Below are positions 8,633 through 19,702 of a DNA stretch of 64,000 nt, piece after piece (position 1 is the first letter of the stretch; every line of letters starts with the position of its first letter). The position numbers were made by a program, and so were the translations under genes. Source of the DNA: an uncultured Oscillospiraceae bacterium (GTDB taxonomy: Bacteria > Bacillota > Clostridia > Oscillospirales > Oscillospiraceae); contig CAKTIE010000002.1 in assembly GCA_934565655.1 (NCBI GenBank), positions 96,749-160,748 of the forward strand, in the 5' to 3' direction. A model generated the notes under the pieces. It did no database searches, was not told where the DNA came from, and worked only from the letters and a program-made list of their open reading frames with translations.

Positions 8633-10000
8633 TTATGCCTCACTGGCCGGGGGCGTTCCGCCGCCGCTTCTGCTTCTGCGCCGTCCGCCCCGGCTTCTGC
8701 GGCGGCGCTGGCCGCCCTCGCCCTCCTGCGGGGCAGGTGCGGCAGGCGGTGTGGGCTTGCTTACGGGTTCGGCCTGTCTGGCGGCGCTTTCACCGCCGTT
8801 TCCCCGGCCGCGGCCGCCGCGGTTCCTGCGGCGGCGCTGGCCGCCCTCGCCCTCGCGGCGGGGCTCCTTGCCCTCCGCTGCTTCAGGCGCGGACTTGTCC
8901 GCCTTTTCCCCCCTGGCGGGTCTGGCGGGACGCTGCTTTTCCTGCTTCGGGGCAGGCTGCGCCGTTTCGGCGGCAGGCGCGGCGCTCTCGCCGCTCTTGC
9001 CCCGGCGGCGTCCGCCCCGGCTGCGGCGGCGGGAGGAACGGGCAGGGGCGTCCTCCTCCGGTGCGGTATCCGCCGCGTCGGCGGTAAAGTCGGAGAACAG
9101 GGTGGGGATCAGCATCTCCTCGGCGGCCACCGGCTCCACATAGCGCTCAGGCCGCTCCTTGGGCACGGTGATGCCGTCACGGCTGCCCTTGCCGTTGCGC
9201 AGGACGCAGACCTCGCAGTTATGGTAGCAGCGGGGCGTGTCGGGCCGCTCGTCCAGGCGGACGTTGACGGTCTCCTTCAGCACGTTGATGTCGCTGACGT
9301 TGCCGGGGCCGTCCGGCGTCACCACGAAGGAATCGTTCTTGGGCATGCGCTTGATGGCGTCCTCGTAGGCGTCCTGCTCGTATTTCAGGCAGCACATCAG
9401 CCGTCCGCAGGTGCCGGAGATCTTGGTGGGGTTCAGGCTCAGATTCTGAGTCTTGGCCATCTTGATGGACACCGGCACGAACTCGTCCATATAGGACGCG
9501 CAGCAGAAGGGCCGTCCGCAAATGCCCAGGCCGCCCAGCATCTTGGCCTCATCCCGGACGCCGATCTGCCGCAGCTCGATGCGGGAGCGGAACACACCGG
9601 CCAGATCCTTCACCAGCTCGCGGAAATCCACACGGCCGTCGGCGGTGAAGAAAAACAGGATCTTGCTGCCGTCAAAGCTGCATTCCACCCGCACCAGCTT
9701 CATGTCCAGCCCGTGCTGGACGATCTTCTTCTGGCAGATGTCAAAGGCGTCCTTCTCCCGGCTGCGGTTATAGGCCGCCGTATGGCGGTCGTTGTCGGTG
9801 GCGATGCGCAGCACGGGACGCAGCGGCTTTACCACCGCGTCGTCGGAGACCTCATGGTTGCCCTCCACGCACTGGGCGAATTCCGGGCCCTGGGCGGTCT
9901 CCACCACCACGTCATCACCGGCGGACACCGTCAGCGCGCCGGGATCAAAATAGTAGGTTTTGCTGCCGCTGCGGAAGCGGACAGAGATCACAGTTGTCAT
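8633..10000 (-). CDS. ricT: PSP1/RicT (YaaT) family regulatory protein with arginine-glycine-rich tail
   Basis: RicT acts in a complex that tunes RNase Y-dependent RNA maturation, and influences sporulation and biofilm formation in Bacillus. The first ~280 residues are the PSP1 core, with the cysteine cluster seen in the family (GICGRPFCC, GTCGRLMCCLKYE). The remaining ~170 residues are unusual: low complexity, with SRRRSRGGRRRG and two near-repeats of EGEGGQRRRR followed by RGG-type runs. The start at 10000 is preferred over 10009 because GGAAGG lies 9 bases upstream of it but only 1 base from the other. It is directly downstream of holB, the usual Firmicute order. Confidence 0.9.
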   Translation of the reverse strand: MTTVISVRFRSGSKTYYFDPGALTVSAGDDVVVETAQGPEFAQCVEGNHEVSDDAVVKPLRPVLRIATDNDRHTAAYNRSREKDAFDICQKKIVQHGLDMKLVRVECSFDGSKILFFFTADGRVDFRELVKDLAGVFRSRIELRQIGVRDEAKMLGGLGICGRPFCCASYMDEFVPVSIKMAKTQNLSLNPTKISGTCGRLMCCLKYEQDAYEDAIKRMPKNDSFVVTPDGPGNVSDINVLKETVNVRLDERPDTPRCYHNCEVCVLRNGKGSRDGITVPKERPERYVEPVAAEEMLIPTLFSDFTADAADTAPEEDAPARSSRRRSRGGRRRGKSGESAAPAAETAQPAPKQEKQRPARPARGEKADKSAPEAAEGKEPRREGEGGQRRRRNRGGRGRGNGGESAARQAEPVSKPTPPAAPAPQEGEGGQRRRRSRGGRRRSRSGGGTPPASEA

Positions 10001-10032
10001 ATCAGGCATACCTTCCTTTCTGAAGGGAAAAA

Positions 10033-10881
10033 TCAGTGGGCGACCACGTCGGCCAGCTCCGCGCCCAGCGCGCCCAGCACATGGCCCACGCCCACGTTGT
10101 ATTGACATTCGTCACAGTACCGGCGGAAAAGCTCCGTCAGGATTTGCAGCTTCCGCCGTGAAAAGGCGCGGCACAGCAGCTGCGCCGTCTCGCCGCAGGG
10201 CTTCCCGTAGCCCGCCAGCAGCGCGTCGGCGGCGGTCTGCCACGCGCCTTCCATCATGGCCAGTAGCTGCTCCCGCTTCATCCGTCGGTTTTCCAGTCCG
10301 GTGAGATACACGGTCAGCGCGGGCACGTCCTTTTTGGCCAGCGCGCGGCACAATGCCGCGGCGTTCTCGTCCTCCGGCTCCACCTCCTGCGGCATGTCCA
10401 GCCGCAGCGCCACGCAGCGGGAGCGGATGGTGGGCAGCAGGAAATGGATGGCGTCGGCGCAGAACACGAAGGCCGCGTAGGCCGGGCCTTCCTCCACGAT
10501 CTTCAGCAGCACGTTCTGATCCCGCTCGTTCAGCTGGGTGCAGTCGGCAAACAGATAGACCTTCCGCTCGCCCTCGTTGGGCCGGATGTACACATCCTGC
10601 CGCAGCGTCCGGATGGTCTCCACCGACAGCTCCTTCCGGTCGGCGTCCCGCACCTCCGTCACGTCGGGGTGGATGCCCTCCAGCACCTTGCGGCAGCTGT
10701 TGCACCGCAGGCAGGGCCGTCCGCCTTCGGCACGGCACAGATGGGCCGCCGCGATATACCGGGCCGCCGGAAGCTTGTCCCCCTCGCCGGTCAGGATCAC
10801 CGCGTGGCTCAGCCGGCCCTGCGCGGCGGCGGCGCGGACGGCTTTTGCCCATGTGGAATTTTCGTTTACCGCCTGTGCCAT
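10033..10881 (-). CDS. holB: DNA polymerase III subunit delta'
   Basis: Clamp-loader component. 282 residues with LSHAVILTGEGDK (a degenerate P-loop, normal for delta'), the zinc module CRAEGGRPCLRCNSC with four cysteines, the sequence NVLLKIVEEGPAYAAFVF (sensor region) and RSRCVALRL. The ATG at 10881 is chosen because CGGAGGGCGAA precedes it directly. The gene leads the operon holB-ricT-HAD. Confidence 0.92.
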   Translation of the reverse strand: MAQAVNENSTWAKAVRAAAAQGRLSHAVILTGEGDKLPAARYIAAAHLCRAEGGRPCLRCNSCRKVLEGIHPDVTEVRDADRKELSVETIRTLRQDVYIRPNEGERKVYLFADCTQLNERDQNVLLKIVEEGPAYAAFVFCADAIHFLLPTIRSRCVALRLDMPQEVEPEDENAAALCRALAKKDVPALTVYLTGLENRRMKREQLLAMMEGAWQTAADALLAGYGKPCGETAQLLCRAFSRRKLQILTELFRRYCDECQYNVGVGHVLGALGAELADVVAH

Positions 10882-11044
10882 TTCGCCCTCCGGAAGGCGG
10901 AAAAACACGCCGCCTTTTCACAAATTCATAATAGTATACCACAATTTCGGTCTCTGCCGCAACCCCTGCCAGCGGATTCCCTGAAAAAGTTTGCAGCATT
11001 TTCAATATTTCTACGAAAAACAGGAAAATAAAAGGAAAATATGC

Positions 11045-11073
11045 TTGCTTTTATGGGGAAAGCTGGTTATAAT
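11045..11073 (+). promoter_or_regulatory. Promoter of ppdK with an untranslated leader of about 100 bases
   Basis: TTGCTT (11045-11050), 17-base spacer, TATAAT (11068-11073). The 298-base region between holB and ppdK is AT-rich. I see no riboswitch in the leader, only the ribosome site ATGGAGGATATG before the ATG at 11180. Confidence 0.75.
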
Positions 11074-11179
11074 AAAGCGGTTGATGGGACACATTTAACA
11101 AAAACAAAGGAAAAGTCCCAAAAATGACCAAAAATTTCGGAAAATTACGATATTTTTTTGTGATATGGAGGATATGTAA

Positions 11180-13810
<2,631 letters not shown>

Positions 13811-13834
13811 GCTCTGTATAAAGAATCGCATCAC

Positions 13835-13868
13835 AAAAGCGCCCGGCCATATGGCCGGGCGCTTTTTT
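13835..13868 (+). terminator. Terminator of ppdK
   Basis: AAAAGCGCCCGGCCAT (13835-13850) is followed at once by its perfect complement (13851-13866) and a T run. Confidence 0.9.
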
Positions 13869-13934
13869 AAACGGGAACGGCATGACGTTCGGTCATGCCG
13901 TTCCTTCTCTTCATGATAAGGCCGCCGGAATGGC

Positions 13935-14891
13935 TCAGCCCAGATCCACGTCGATGGCGAACAGGCCGCCCGCGCCGCCGGAATACAGGTACAGCACATT
14001 GTCGGTGGGCTTGAACTTACCCTCGCGGGCCAGCTTCACCAGACCGGCGAAAGCCTTGCCGGTATACACGGGATCCAGGAACAGCCCCTCGTTCTCCGCC
14101 ATCAGGCGGATGGCGGCGTTGCCCTCGGCAGAAGGGATGGCGTAGCCGGGGCCGCACATGTTCACCAGATGGACATCCTCCGTGGTGGGGACGAAGTCCA
14201 GCTCCAGCAGCTTGGCCGCGTCCTTCATGATGTTGGTGGTGATCACGTCAAAGGGATCGCTGTCCACCATCATGCCCACCACCTGGGTCTCCGGCATGAA
14301 CAACTTGGCGCCCAGCGCCACACCGGCGTGGGTGCCGCCGCTGCCCTCGGCGCAGCAGACGTAATCGAACTTCATGCCGATATCGGCGATCTCCTTCATG
14401 CAGTTGACATAGCCCAGCGCACCCAGGGCATTGGAGCCGCCGCAGGGGATCTTGTAGTAGGGCTTGCCGCTGGCCTTGCCCACCCGATCCATCTCGGCGT
14501 AGATATCATCATAGCTGTCGGTATCCATGAAGCGGACGTCCGTGTCCATCAGGTACTCCAGCAACTGATTGCCCTTGCGGTCGGTAACGCCGCGCTTCTT
14601 CAGGATCAGGATCGGCTCCATGCCCAGCTTCTTGGCGCAGGCCGCCGTCAGCATGGCGTGGTTGGACTGCGCGCCGCCGGTGGTGAACACGATCGCGGCG
14701 CCCTGACGCTTGGCGTCCGCCAGCAGGAACTCCAGCTTGCGCACCTTATTGCCGCCCAGGCCGATGCCAGTCAGGTCGTCGCGCTTGATATAGACATTGG
14801 TGCCCAGCAGGCGGCTGATGTTCTCCAGCTTCTGGATGGGCGTGGGCAGCACCGCCAGCGGGATGCGGGGAAACTCCTGTAAATTCTTCAT
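13935..14891 (-). CDS. dcyD: PLP-dependent D-cysteine desulfhydrase (ACC deaminase family)
   Basis: 318 residues. The PLP lysine is in GLGGNKVRKLEFL (near 50), with the family serine and substrate motif TGGAQSNHA and GSGGTHAGVALG as the phosphate-binding loop. The family includes D-cysteine desulfhydrase (to pyruvate, H2S and ammonia), L-cysteate sulfo-lyase and ACC deaminase; sequence alone favours the first but does not exclude the second. The ATG at 14891 is preferred because GGAG lies 7 bases upstream; the ATG six bases earlier is too close. It is 43 bases downstream of the AAA+ regulator, probably its target. Confidence 0.8.
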   Translation of the reverse strand: MKNLQEFPRIPLAVLPTPIQKLENISRLLGTNVYIKRDDLTGIGLGGNKVRKLEFLLADAKRQGAAIVFTTGGAQSNHAMLTAACAKKLGMEPILILKKRGVTDRKGNQLLEYLMDTDVRFMDTDSYDDIYAEMDRVGKASGKPYYKIPCGGSNALGALGYVNCMKEIADIGMKFDYVCCAEGSGGTHAGVALGAKLFMPETQVVGMMVDSDPFDVITTNIMKDAAKLLELDFVPTTEDVHLVNMCGPGYAIPSAEGNAAIRLMAENEGLFLDPVYTGKAFAGLVKLAREGKFKPTDNVLYLYSGGAGGLFAIDVDLG

Positions 14892-14934
14892 AAGCATACT
14901 CCTTTCGATCAGGCGTGATATATGGAAAGAGCGG

Positions 14935-16722
14935 TCAATGGAGGCCGTACTCTTTCAGACGTTCGTAGAAAACGGAGCGGGAGATATCCAGCTGCTTCAT
15001 GGCTTGCTGGCGGTTGCCGCCGCACTGGGCCAGCGTCTGCTGGATGAAGCGGCGCTCCTCCTCCCGCAGGTGCTGGCGCAGGGTTTGTGCCGCCGGCTCC
15101 GTTTTCAGATGGATGTGCTCCGGATAGATGATATCGGAATCCGACATGGCCGCCGCGCCCTCCAGCACGTTCTCCAGCTCCCGCAGATTGCCGGGCCAGT
15201 CGTAGTTGATGAGCTTGCTGAAGGCCTCGCCGGACAGGGTCTTTTCCGGGATGTGATACCGCTGGCAGATCTGCTCCATCAGCTCGTGGGCCATCAGATA
15301 GATATCCTCCCGGCACTCCCGCAGGGGCGGAAGCTCCACCGAGAAGGCGGACAGGCGGTAATAGAGATCCTGGCGGAAGCGTCCGGCCTCCACCTCCTCC
15401 TGCAAATGGGGCCCGGCGATGGCCAGCAGCCGCACATTCACGCTTACGGGCCGGGTGGAGCCGGCAGGCACCGCCTCGCCCCGCTGGATGGTATGCAGCA
15501 GCTTGGCCTGTACGCTCAGTGGCAGCTCGCCCACCTCGTCCAGCAGCAGCGTGCCGCCGTCGGCCTCCTGAAAGAGGCCCGGTGTGCCGTCCTTTTTGCC
15601 GAACAGCTCGCCGTCCAGCAGCGCGGGGTCGATGGCGGAGCAGTCCGCCCGGACAAAGGGACCGCCTCTGGGCTGCGCCCGCTGGATGCTCTGGGCCAGC
15701 CGCGTCTTACCTGTGCCGGTCTCGCCGGTGATGAGGATATTGCAATCCATCTGGCTGAGCTTATAGGCACGGCGGCGCACCGCCCGCAACGCGGCGGAAT
15801 TGCCGCAGCCCAGCAGTGAATCGCCCATCTCGTCCGGCAATCCCCGTTCAGAGGACTCCCGGTACTTGCGTTCCGCCGCCGCGATGGCGGTGTTGCGCTC
15901 CATGATGGTGGTGCGGATATCCTCGATATTGCGGAACTTGACGATGATACCCGCCACCTGCGTACCGTCATGGATGGGCAGGATGGACGCCATCAGCGCA
16001 AAGCCGTTGATTTCATAGGCCACGTCGGTGAAGCAGGCGGCCTGTCCTTTCAGCACCTGACGCAGGTGCTCCTCAAACAGCTCACCCTCGAAGAACTCCC
16101 GGAAGTGGTAGCCCACCACGCAGATCTCCTGCTCCGGCCCCTTGGCGATAAAGCTGTTGCCCCGCAGAAGATTGCCGATGCCCTCCTTCCGGGCGGAATA
16201 GCCCTTCTCCTCCCAGAATTTCACCTGCTTGGTGTCATGATCCAATATGACCATCTGGCCGATGCAGTCGAAATAGTTGATGGTATACACCCGCTCCTGC
16301 ACGGTCACGGATATCTCACGATCCGTGATCTGAACACTGATGGGCACGCCCTGAAAGGTCACATCCATCTTCAGGCCGATCGCTTCGCCGCCCCGCAAGT
16401 GCTTATATACCGGCTTGACGCCCGGCCCACGATAGACGCCTACCGCCGCCAGCATGTCGCCGCTGCGCAGCCGGTGATCCTGTATGCCGATAGCCGCCAG
16501 ATCCTCCGGGATCAGATTGCCGTCATCCGCGCCCATGTCGGAGGTAGCAAGGATCACCAGATCTCCCGGCTCCAACCGCCCGTCAGGGTGGGAGTAAATG
16601 CTGTGGTTGAACAGGCCGAAGCGCTCCTTGGCCTGCTGATTGATGTGGGTCACGATACCCTGCCGGTCCATGGTGAACATGGCGTGAGACGAGGAGTCCA
16701 TCACGCTTTGCAGAATATCCAT
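14935..16722 (-). CDS. AAA+ enhancer-binding-type transcriptional regulator lacking GAFTGA
   Basis: 595 residues: PAS-like sensor (1-110, starting MDILQSVMDSSSHAMFTMD), a second sensory region, linker, then the AAA+ domain with Walker A GETGTGKT (about 340) and Walker B GGTLLLDEVGELP, the arginine-finger region FRQDLYYRLSAF, and a Fis-type HTH (NRQQAMKQLDISRSVFYERL). Where sigma-54 activators carry GAFTGA, the sequence reads ELFGKKDGTPGLFQEADGG, so that loop is absent. It therefore probably acts at a sigma-A promoter, as TyrR does. It precedes dcyD in one operon and is likely to respond to an amino acid. ATG 16722 follows GGGGAGAGG. Confidence 0.85.
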   Translation of the reverse strand: MDILQSVMDSSSHAMFTMDRQGIVTHINQQAKERFGLFNHSIYSHPDGRLEPGDLVILATSDMGADDGNLIPEDLAAIGIQDHRLRSGDMLAAVGVYRGPGVKPVYKHLRGGEAIGLKMDVTFQGVPISVQITDREISVTVQERVYTINYFDCIGQMVILDHDTKQVKFWEEKGYSARKEGIGNLLRGNSFIAKGPEQEICVVGYHFREFFEGELFEEHLRQVLKGQAACFTDVAYEINGFALMASILPIHDGTQVAGIIVKFRNIEDIRTTIMERNTAIAAAERKYRESSERGLPDEMGDSLLGCGNSAALRAVRRRAYKLSQMDCNILITGETGTGKTRLAQSIQRAQPRGGPFVRADCSAIDPALLDGELFGKKDGTPGLFQEADGGTLLLDEVGELPLSVQAKLLHTIQRGEAVPAGSTRPVSVNVRLLAIAGPHLQEEVEAGRFRQDLYYRLSAFSVELPPLRECREDIYLMAHELMEQICQRYHIPEKTLSGEAFSKLINYDWPGNLRELENVLEGAAAMSDSDIIYPEHIHLKTEPAAQTLRQHLREEERRFIQQTLAQCGGNRQQAMKQLDISRSVFYERLKEYGLH

Positions 16723-16755
16723 CGTACCTCTCCCCTTTCCGGCAGTTCTGTTGCT

Positions 16756-16784
16756 ATTTTACACGATTGTACGTCCTTTTGCAA
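16756..16784 (-). promoter_or_regulatory. Sigma-A-type promoter of the AAA+ regulator
   Basis: Minus-strand TTGCAA (16779-16784), 17-base spacer, TAAAAT (16756-16761). No GG-N10-GC (-24/-12) element is visible here or before dcyD. Confidence 0.6.
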
Positions 16785-16790
16785 TGGACA

Positions 16791-16822
16791 CAAAAGCAAA
16801 GCCCATTGCAGGCTTTGCTTCT
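16791..16822 (-). terminator. Terminator of lysA
   Basis: On the minus strand AAGCAAAGCC - TGCAATG - GGCTTTGCTT followed by T's, just downstream of the lysA stop. Confidence 0.75.
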
Positions 16823-16840
16823 GATTTGGGTATTCTGCCT

Positions 16841-18139
16841 TTACAGGTCGCAGGCGCACATGTCGGCAAAGGTCTCGCGACGGACAGCCATATAGCTCTT
16901 GCCGTCCTTCAGCATGACAATGGGCGCGCGGGGGATGCGGTTATAGTTGGAGGCCATGGCGTAGTTGTACGCGCCGGTGGTGCATACCGCCACGGTGTCG
17001 CCCCGGCCCACGGAGGCGGGCATGAGCACATGCTCCTGAATGATATCGCCGCTCTCGCAGCAGCGGCCCACCACAGACGCCTCAAAATCGCAGGCTTCCT
17101 TCATCTTGTTGGCCAGCAGGCAGGTGTAATTGGCCTTATACAGCGCGAAACGGGGATTATCCGGCATACCGCCGTCGATAGAGACATAGTTCTTGTAGCC
17201 GGGGATCTTTTTCACCGTGCCGCAGGTATACAGCGTCATGCCTGCCGCGCCCACGATGCTGCGGCCCGGCTCCATGTGGATTTCCGGCATGTCGATGCCC
17301 AGGCGGGCGCAAGCCTCCTTGATGGCAGCCGCCACCTGGCCGACCTTGGTGTCCACATCCAGATAGGGGTCGCTCTCCACATAGCGCACACCATAGCCGC
17401 CGCCCAGATCCAGCTGCTGGGCCGCGTAACCGTGCTTCTCCTTCATGGCGGCGATGAACTCCAGCATGATCACAGCCGCGCGCTCGAAGATGTCCTCGCC
17501 GAACACCTGAGAGCCAACGTGGCAGTGGAAACCCATCAGCTCCACATGGGGCTGCGCCAGCGTGAACACGGTGATCTCTTCCGCCTGACCGGTCTCGATG
17601 GCGGAGCCGAACTTGCTGTCCACCTTGCCGGTGGCGATGGCCTCGTAGGTGTGGGGATCGATGCCGGGGGTCAGACGCAGCAGCACCTTCTGGCGGATGC
17701 CGCGGCGGGCAGCCTCAGCCTCGATGGCCTTGATCTCCTCCACGTTGTCGGCCACGAAGTAGCCCACATGGTTGTCCATGCCGTAGACGATATCCGTGTC
17801 GGTCTTGTTGTTGCTGTGGAAATAGGCGTGGGACAGATCGTAGCCCGCCTGCAGCGCGCAGTAGATCTCGCCGGAGGACACCACGTCGATGCCCATGCCC
17901 TCCTCCTTCATGATCTCATAAATGCGCTTGAAGGAGTTGGCCTTGCTGGCGTACAGAGGACGGCTGGTAGGACCGAAATGCTTCTTGAAGGCGTTCTGAT
18001 ATACGCGGCACTGATGGCGGATATAGTCCTCATCCATCAGATACAGCGGCGTGCCGTACTCCTTGGCCAGCTCGACGGTATCCTGTCCCGCGAAAAGCAG
18101 GTGGCCGTTGGCGCCGATGGAGATATTCTCACAGATCAT
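16841..18139 (-). CDS. lysA: Diaminopimelate decarboxylase
   Basis: Decarboxylates meso-diaminopimelate to L-lysine. 432 residues of fold-type III PLP enzyme: YASKANSFKRI carries the Schiff-base lysine (near 60), LDLGGGYG is the phosphate loop, HCHVGSQ, and the second-domain motifs GRCCESGDI (catalytic Cys from the other subunit) and GAYNYAMASNYN. The ATG at 18139 follows AGAAAGGA. dapF, which makes its substrate, lies 1.6 kb upstream in the same orientation. Confidence 0.95.
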   Translation of the reverse strand: MICENISIGANGHLLFAGQDTVELAKEYGTPLYLMDEDYIRHQCRVYQNAFKKHFGPTSRPLYASKANSFKRIYEIMKEEGMGIDVVSSGEIYCALQAGYDLSHAYFHSNNKTDTDIVYGMDNHVGYFVADNVEEIKAIEAEAARRGIRQKVLLRLTPGIDPHTYEAIATGKVDSKFGSAIETGQAEEITVFTLAQPHVELMGFHCHVGSQVFGEDIFERAAVIMLEFIAAMKEKHGYAAQQLDLGGGYGVRYVESDPYLDVDTKVGQVAAAIKEACARLGIDMPEIHMEPGRSIVGAAGMTLYTCGTVKKIPGYKNYVSIDGGMPDNPRFALYKANYTCLLANKMKEACDFEASVVGRCCESGDIIQEHVLMPASVGRGDTVAVCTTGAYNYAMASNYNRIPRAPIVMLKDGKSYMAVRRETFADMCACDL

Positions 18140-18286
18140 AGCTTTTTCCTTTCTCTTGCGTCTGCGCAGCAGGCAGACTGCTCCTATGTATGGTAAGGCT
18201 CCCACAGAGCCGGATACGCGAAGTTAAATGTCTTATTCTGTGCAATTTCGATTTTTCGTAAACATTTTTGTGAAAGAGAGTGGGCG

Positions 18287-18318
18287 GAGGACTGCGGCTC
18301 AACCACACCGCAGCCCTC
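18287..18318 (-). terminator. Hairpin after the symporter gene
   Basis: GAGGACTGCGG (18287-18297) pairs with CCGCAGCCCTC (18308-18318) with one G-U-type mismatch. There is no good T run, so it may attenuate rather than stop the transcript. The rest of the 222-base gap to lysA shows no clear riboswitch. Confidence 0.45.
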
Positions 18319-18361
18319 GGCCCGTTCCGCCGTAAGGCAGAGGAAACGAGAGGCCCGTTAT

Positions 18362-19627
18362 TTACTCGGAGATCTCTGTCTTGTCAGCCTTCTTGGCCAG
18401 AGCCTTATCCAGCCAATTCTTGCCGTCCACGAAGCGGGAAACGATGTAGGTGACCACATAGTCGCCGGCGGAGTTGATCATGGTAGCGGGAGGATCCACC
18501 AGGTTGCCGATGGCCACCAGGATGGGGAAGGCCAGTTCCATCTGATTGGGGAAGAAGATGGAGCAGATGATGTACTCGCCGATGTAGCCGCCGCCGGGGA
18601 CGCCGGACATACCAACGGAGGACAGCACGGCCACCAGAACAATGGGGATCAGGGAGCCCCAGCCCATATCCTGACCGAACACGCCCCACACGAAGGCGAT
18701 CTTCAGCACGCAGGAGAAGCAGGAGCCGTCCATGTGCATGGTAGCGCCCAGAGGAATGACCATCTCGGCCACGTCCTTGTTGATGCCGGTGGCCTCAGCC
18801 TCTTCCATGTTGGTGGGGATGGTGGCCACGCTGGAGCAGGTGCCCAGAGAGACGATGGCGGGCTTGGCGATGTGCTTGAACATGGTCTTGATACCGTGCT
18901 TGCCGCCGCCGAACCAGGCGAACAGGGGGAACGCGGTGAAGATGTAGATGAAGCACAGGGGATAGTACACCGCCATGGCGCGGCCATAGGAGCCGGCGAT
19001 CTGAGGGCCGTAATCGGCAACCAGACCGGCAAAGATGGCGAAGAAGGCCACGGGAGCGTAATAGGTGATGATCTTGATGAACTTCATCATGACCTCGGTC
19101 ATGCTGTTGAGCCACTTGGCCACCAGCGTCTCGGGGCCGCCGGCCATGTTGGTAGCGAAGCCGAACAGCACGGAGAACACGATCAGGGGCAGCATGGCCC
19201 GGCGGGTCAGCAGGCCAACGAAGTCGCTGGCGGTGAAGAAGTTGACGATCATGTCGGAAATGGAGGCGTACTCGCCCATTTCCTCAGAGGGGATGTCGTT
19301 CCAGGGAACCAGTACCGGGGGGAAGATCTTCATCAGCACGAACATAATGAGGGCGGCGATAGCGCCGGTGATAACGAAGGTGGCCACGGTGGTGCCCATG
19401 ATCTTACCGGCACGCTTCATGCTCTTCATATTGGCGATGGAGCCCGCGATGGACACGAACACCAGGGGAACCACCACGCAGAACATCATGTTGATGAACA
19501 CGGTGCCGAAGGGCTTCAGCACAGTAGCTGCGCCGGGAGCCAGCCAGCCTACGATAGCGCCGATGACCATCGCGCCCAGCATGATGCCAAGGAAAATATA
19601 ATTCTTGACGACTGCTTTCTTTTCCAT
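18362..19627 (-). CDS. Dicarboxylate/amino acid:cation symporter (DAACS family)
   Basis: 421 residues with eight or so hydrophobic segments, and the family signature regions NMMFCVVVPLVFVSI, a serine-rich hairpin GTCSSVATIPTN, GATMHMDGS and the re-entrant GVPGGGYIGEY. These proteins import glutamate, aspartate, serine/threonine or C4-dicarboxylates with Na+ or H+. The substrate cannot be assigned. Its place between dapF and lysA suggests an amino acid, perhaps a lysine-pathway precursor such as aspartate. ATG 19627 follows AGGAGGAG. Confidence 0.9.
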   Translation of the reverse strand: MEKKAVVKNYIFLGIMLGAMVIGAIVGWLAPGAATVLKPFGTVFINMMFCVVVPLVFVSIAGSIANMKSMKRAGKIMGTTVATFVITGAIAALIMFVLMKIFPPVLVPWNDIPSEEMGEYASISDMIVNFFTASDFVGLLTRRAMLPLIVFSVLFGFATNMAGGPETLVAKWLNSMTEVMMKFIKIITYYAPVAFFAIFAGLVADYGPQIAGSYGRAMAVYYPLCFIYIFTAFPLFAWFGGGKHGIKTMFKHIAKPAIVSLGTCSSVATIPTNMEEAEATGINKDVAEMVIPLGATMHMDGSCFSCVLKIAFVWGVFGQDMGWGSLIPIVLVAVLSSVGMSGVPGGGYIGEYIICSIFFPNQMELAFPILVAIGNLVDPPATMINSAGDYVVTYIVSRFVDGKNWLDKALAKKADKTEISE

Positions 19628-19702
19628 TAGTTTTTACTCCTCCTAACAGTTTTGCGGTTGATTTACATTCTCTCTATGTAAAGCATATTGCTTACATACC
19701 GT

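Noticed and set aside
8690..8860. Short tandem repeats as a CRISPR-like array
   Set aside because: The two repeat units lie in frame in the ricT tail, differ in sequence and have no unique spacers. No CRISPR array was seen anywhere in the window.
14892..14934. Sigma-54 promoter between the AAA+ regulator and dcyD
   Set aside because: The 43-base gap contains no GG-N10-GC pair in a suitable place, in line with the missing GAFTGA loop.
18140..18361. Lysine riboswitch before lysA
   Set aside because: The gap contains only a simple hairpin and the lysA ribosome site. The long conserved five-way junction of the lysine riboswitch is not recognisable.
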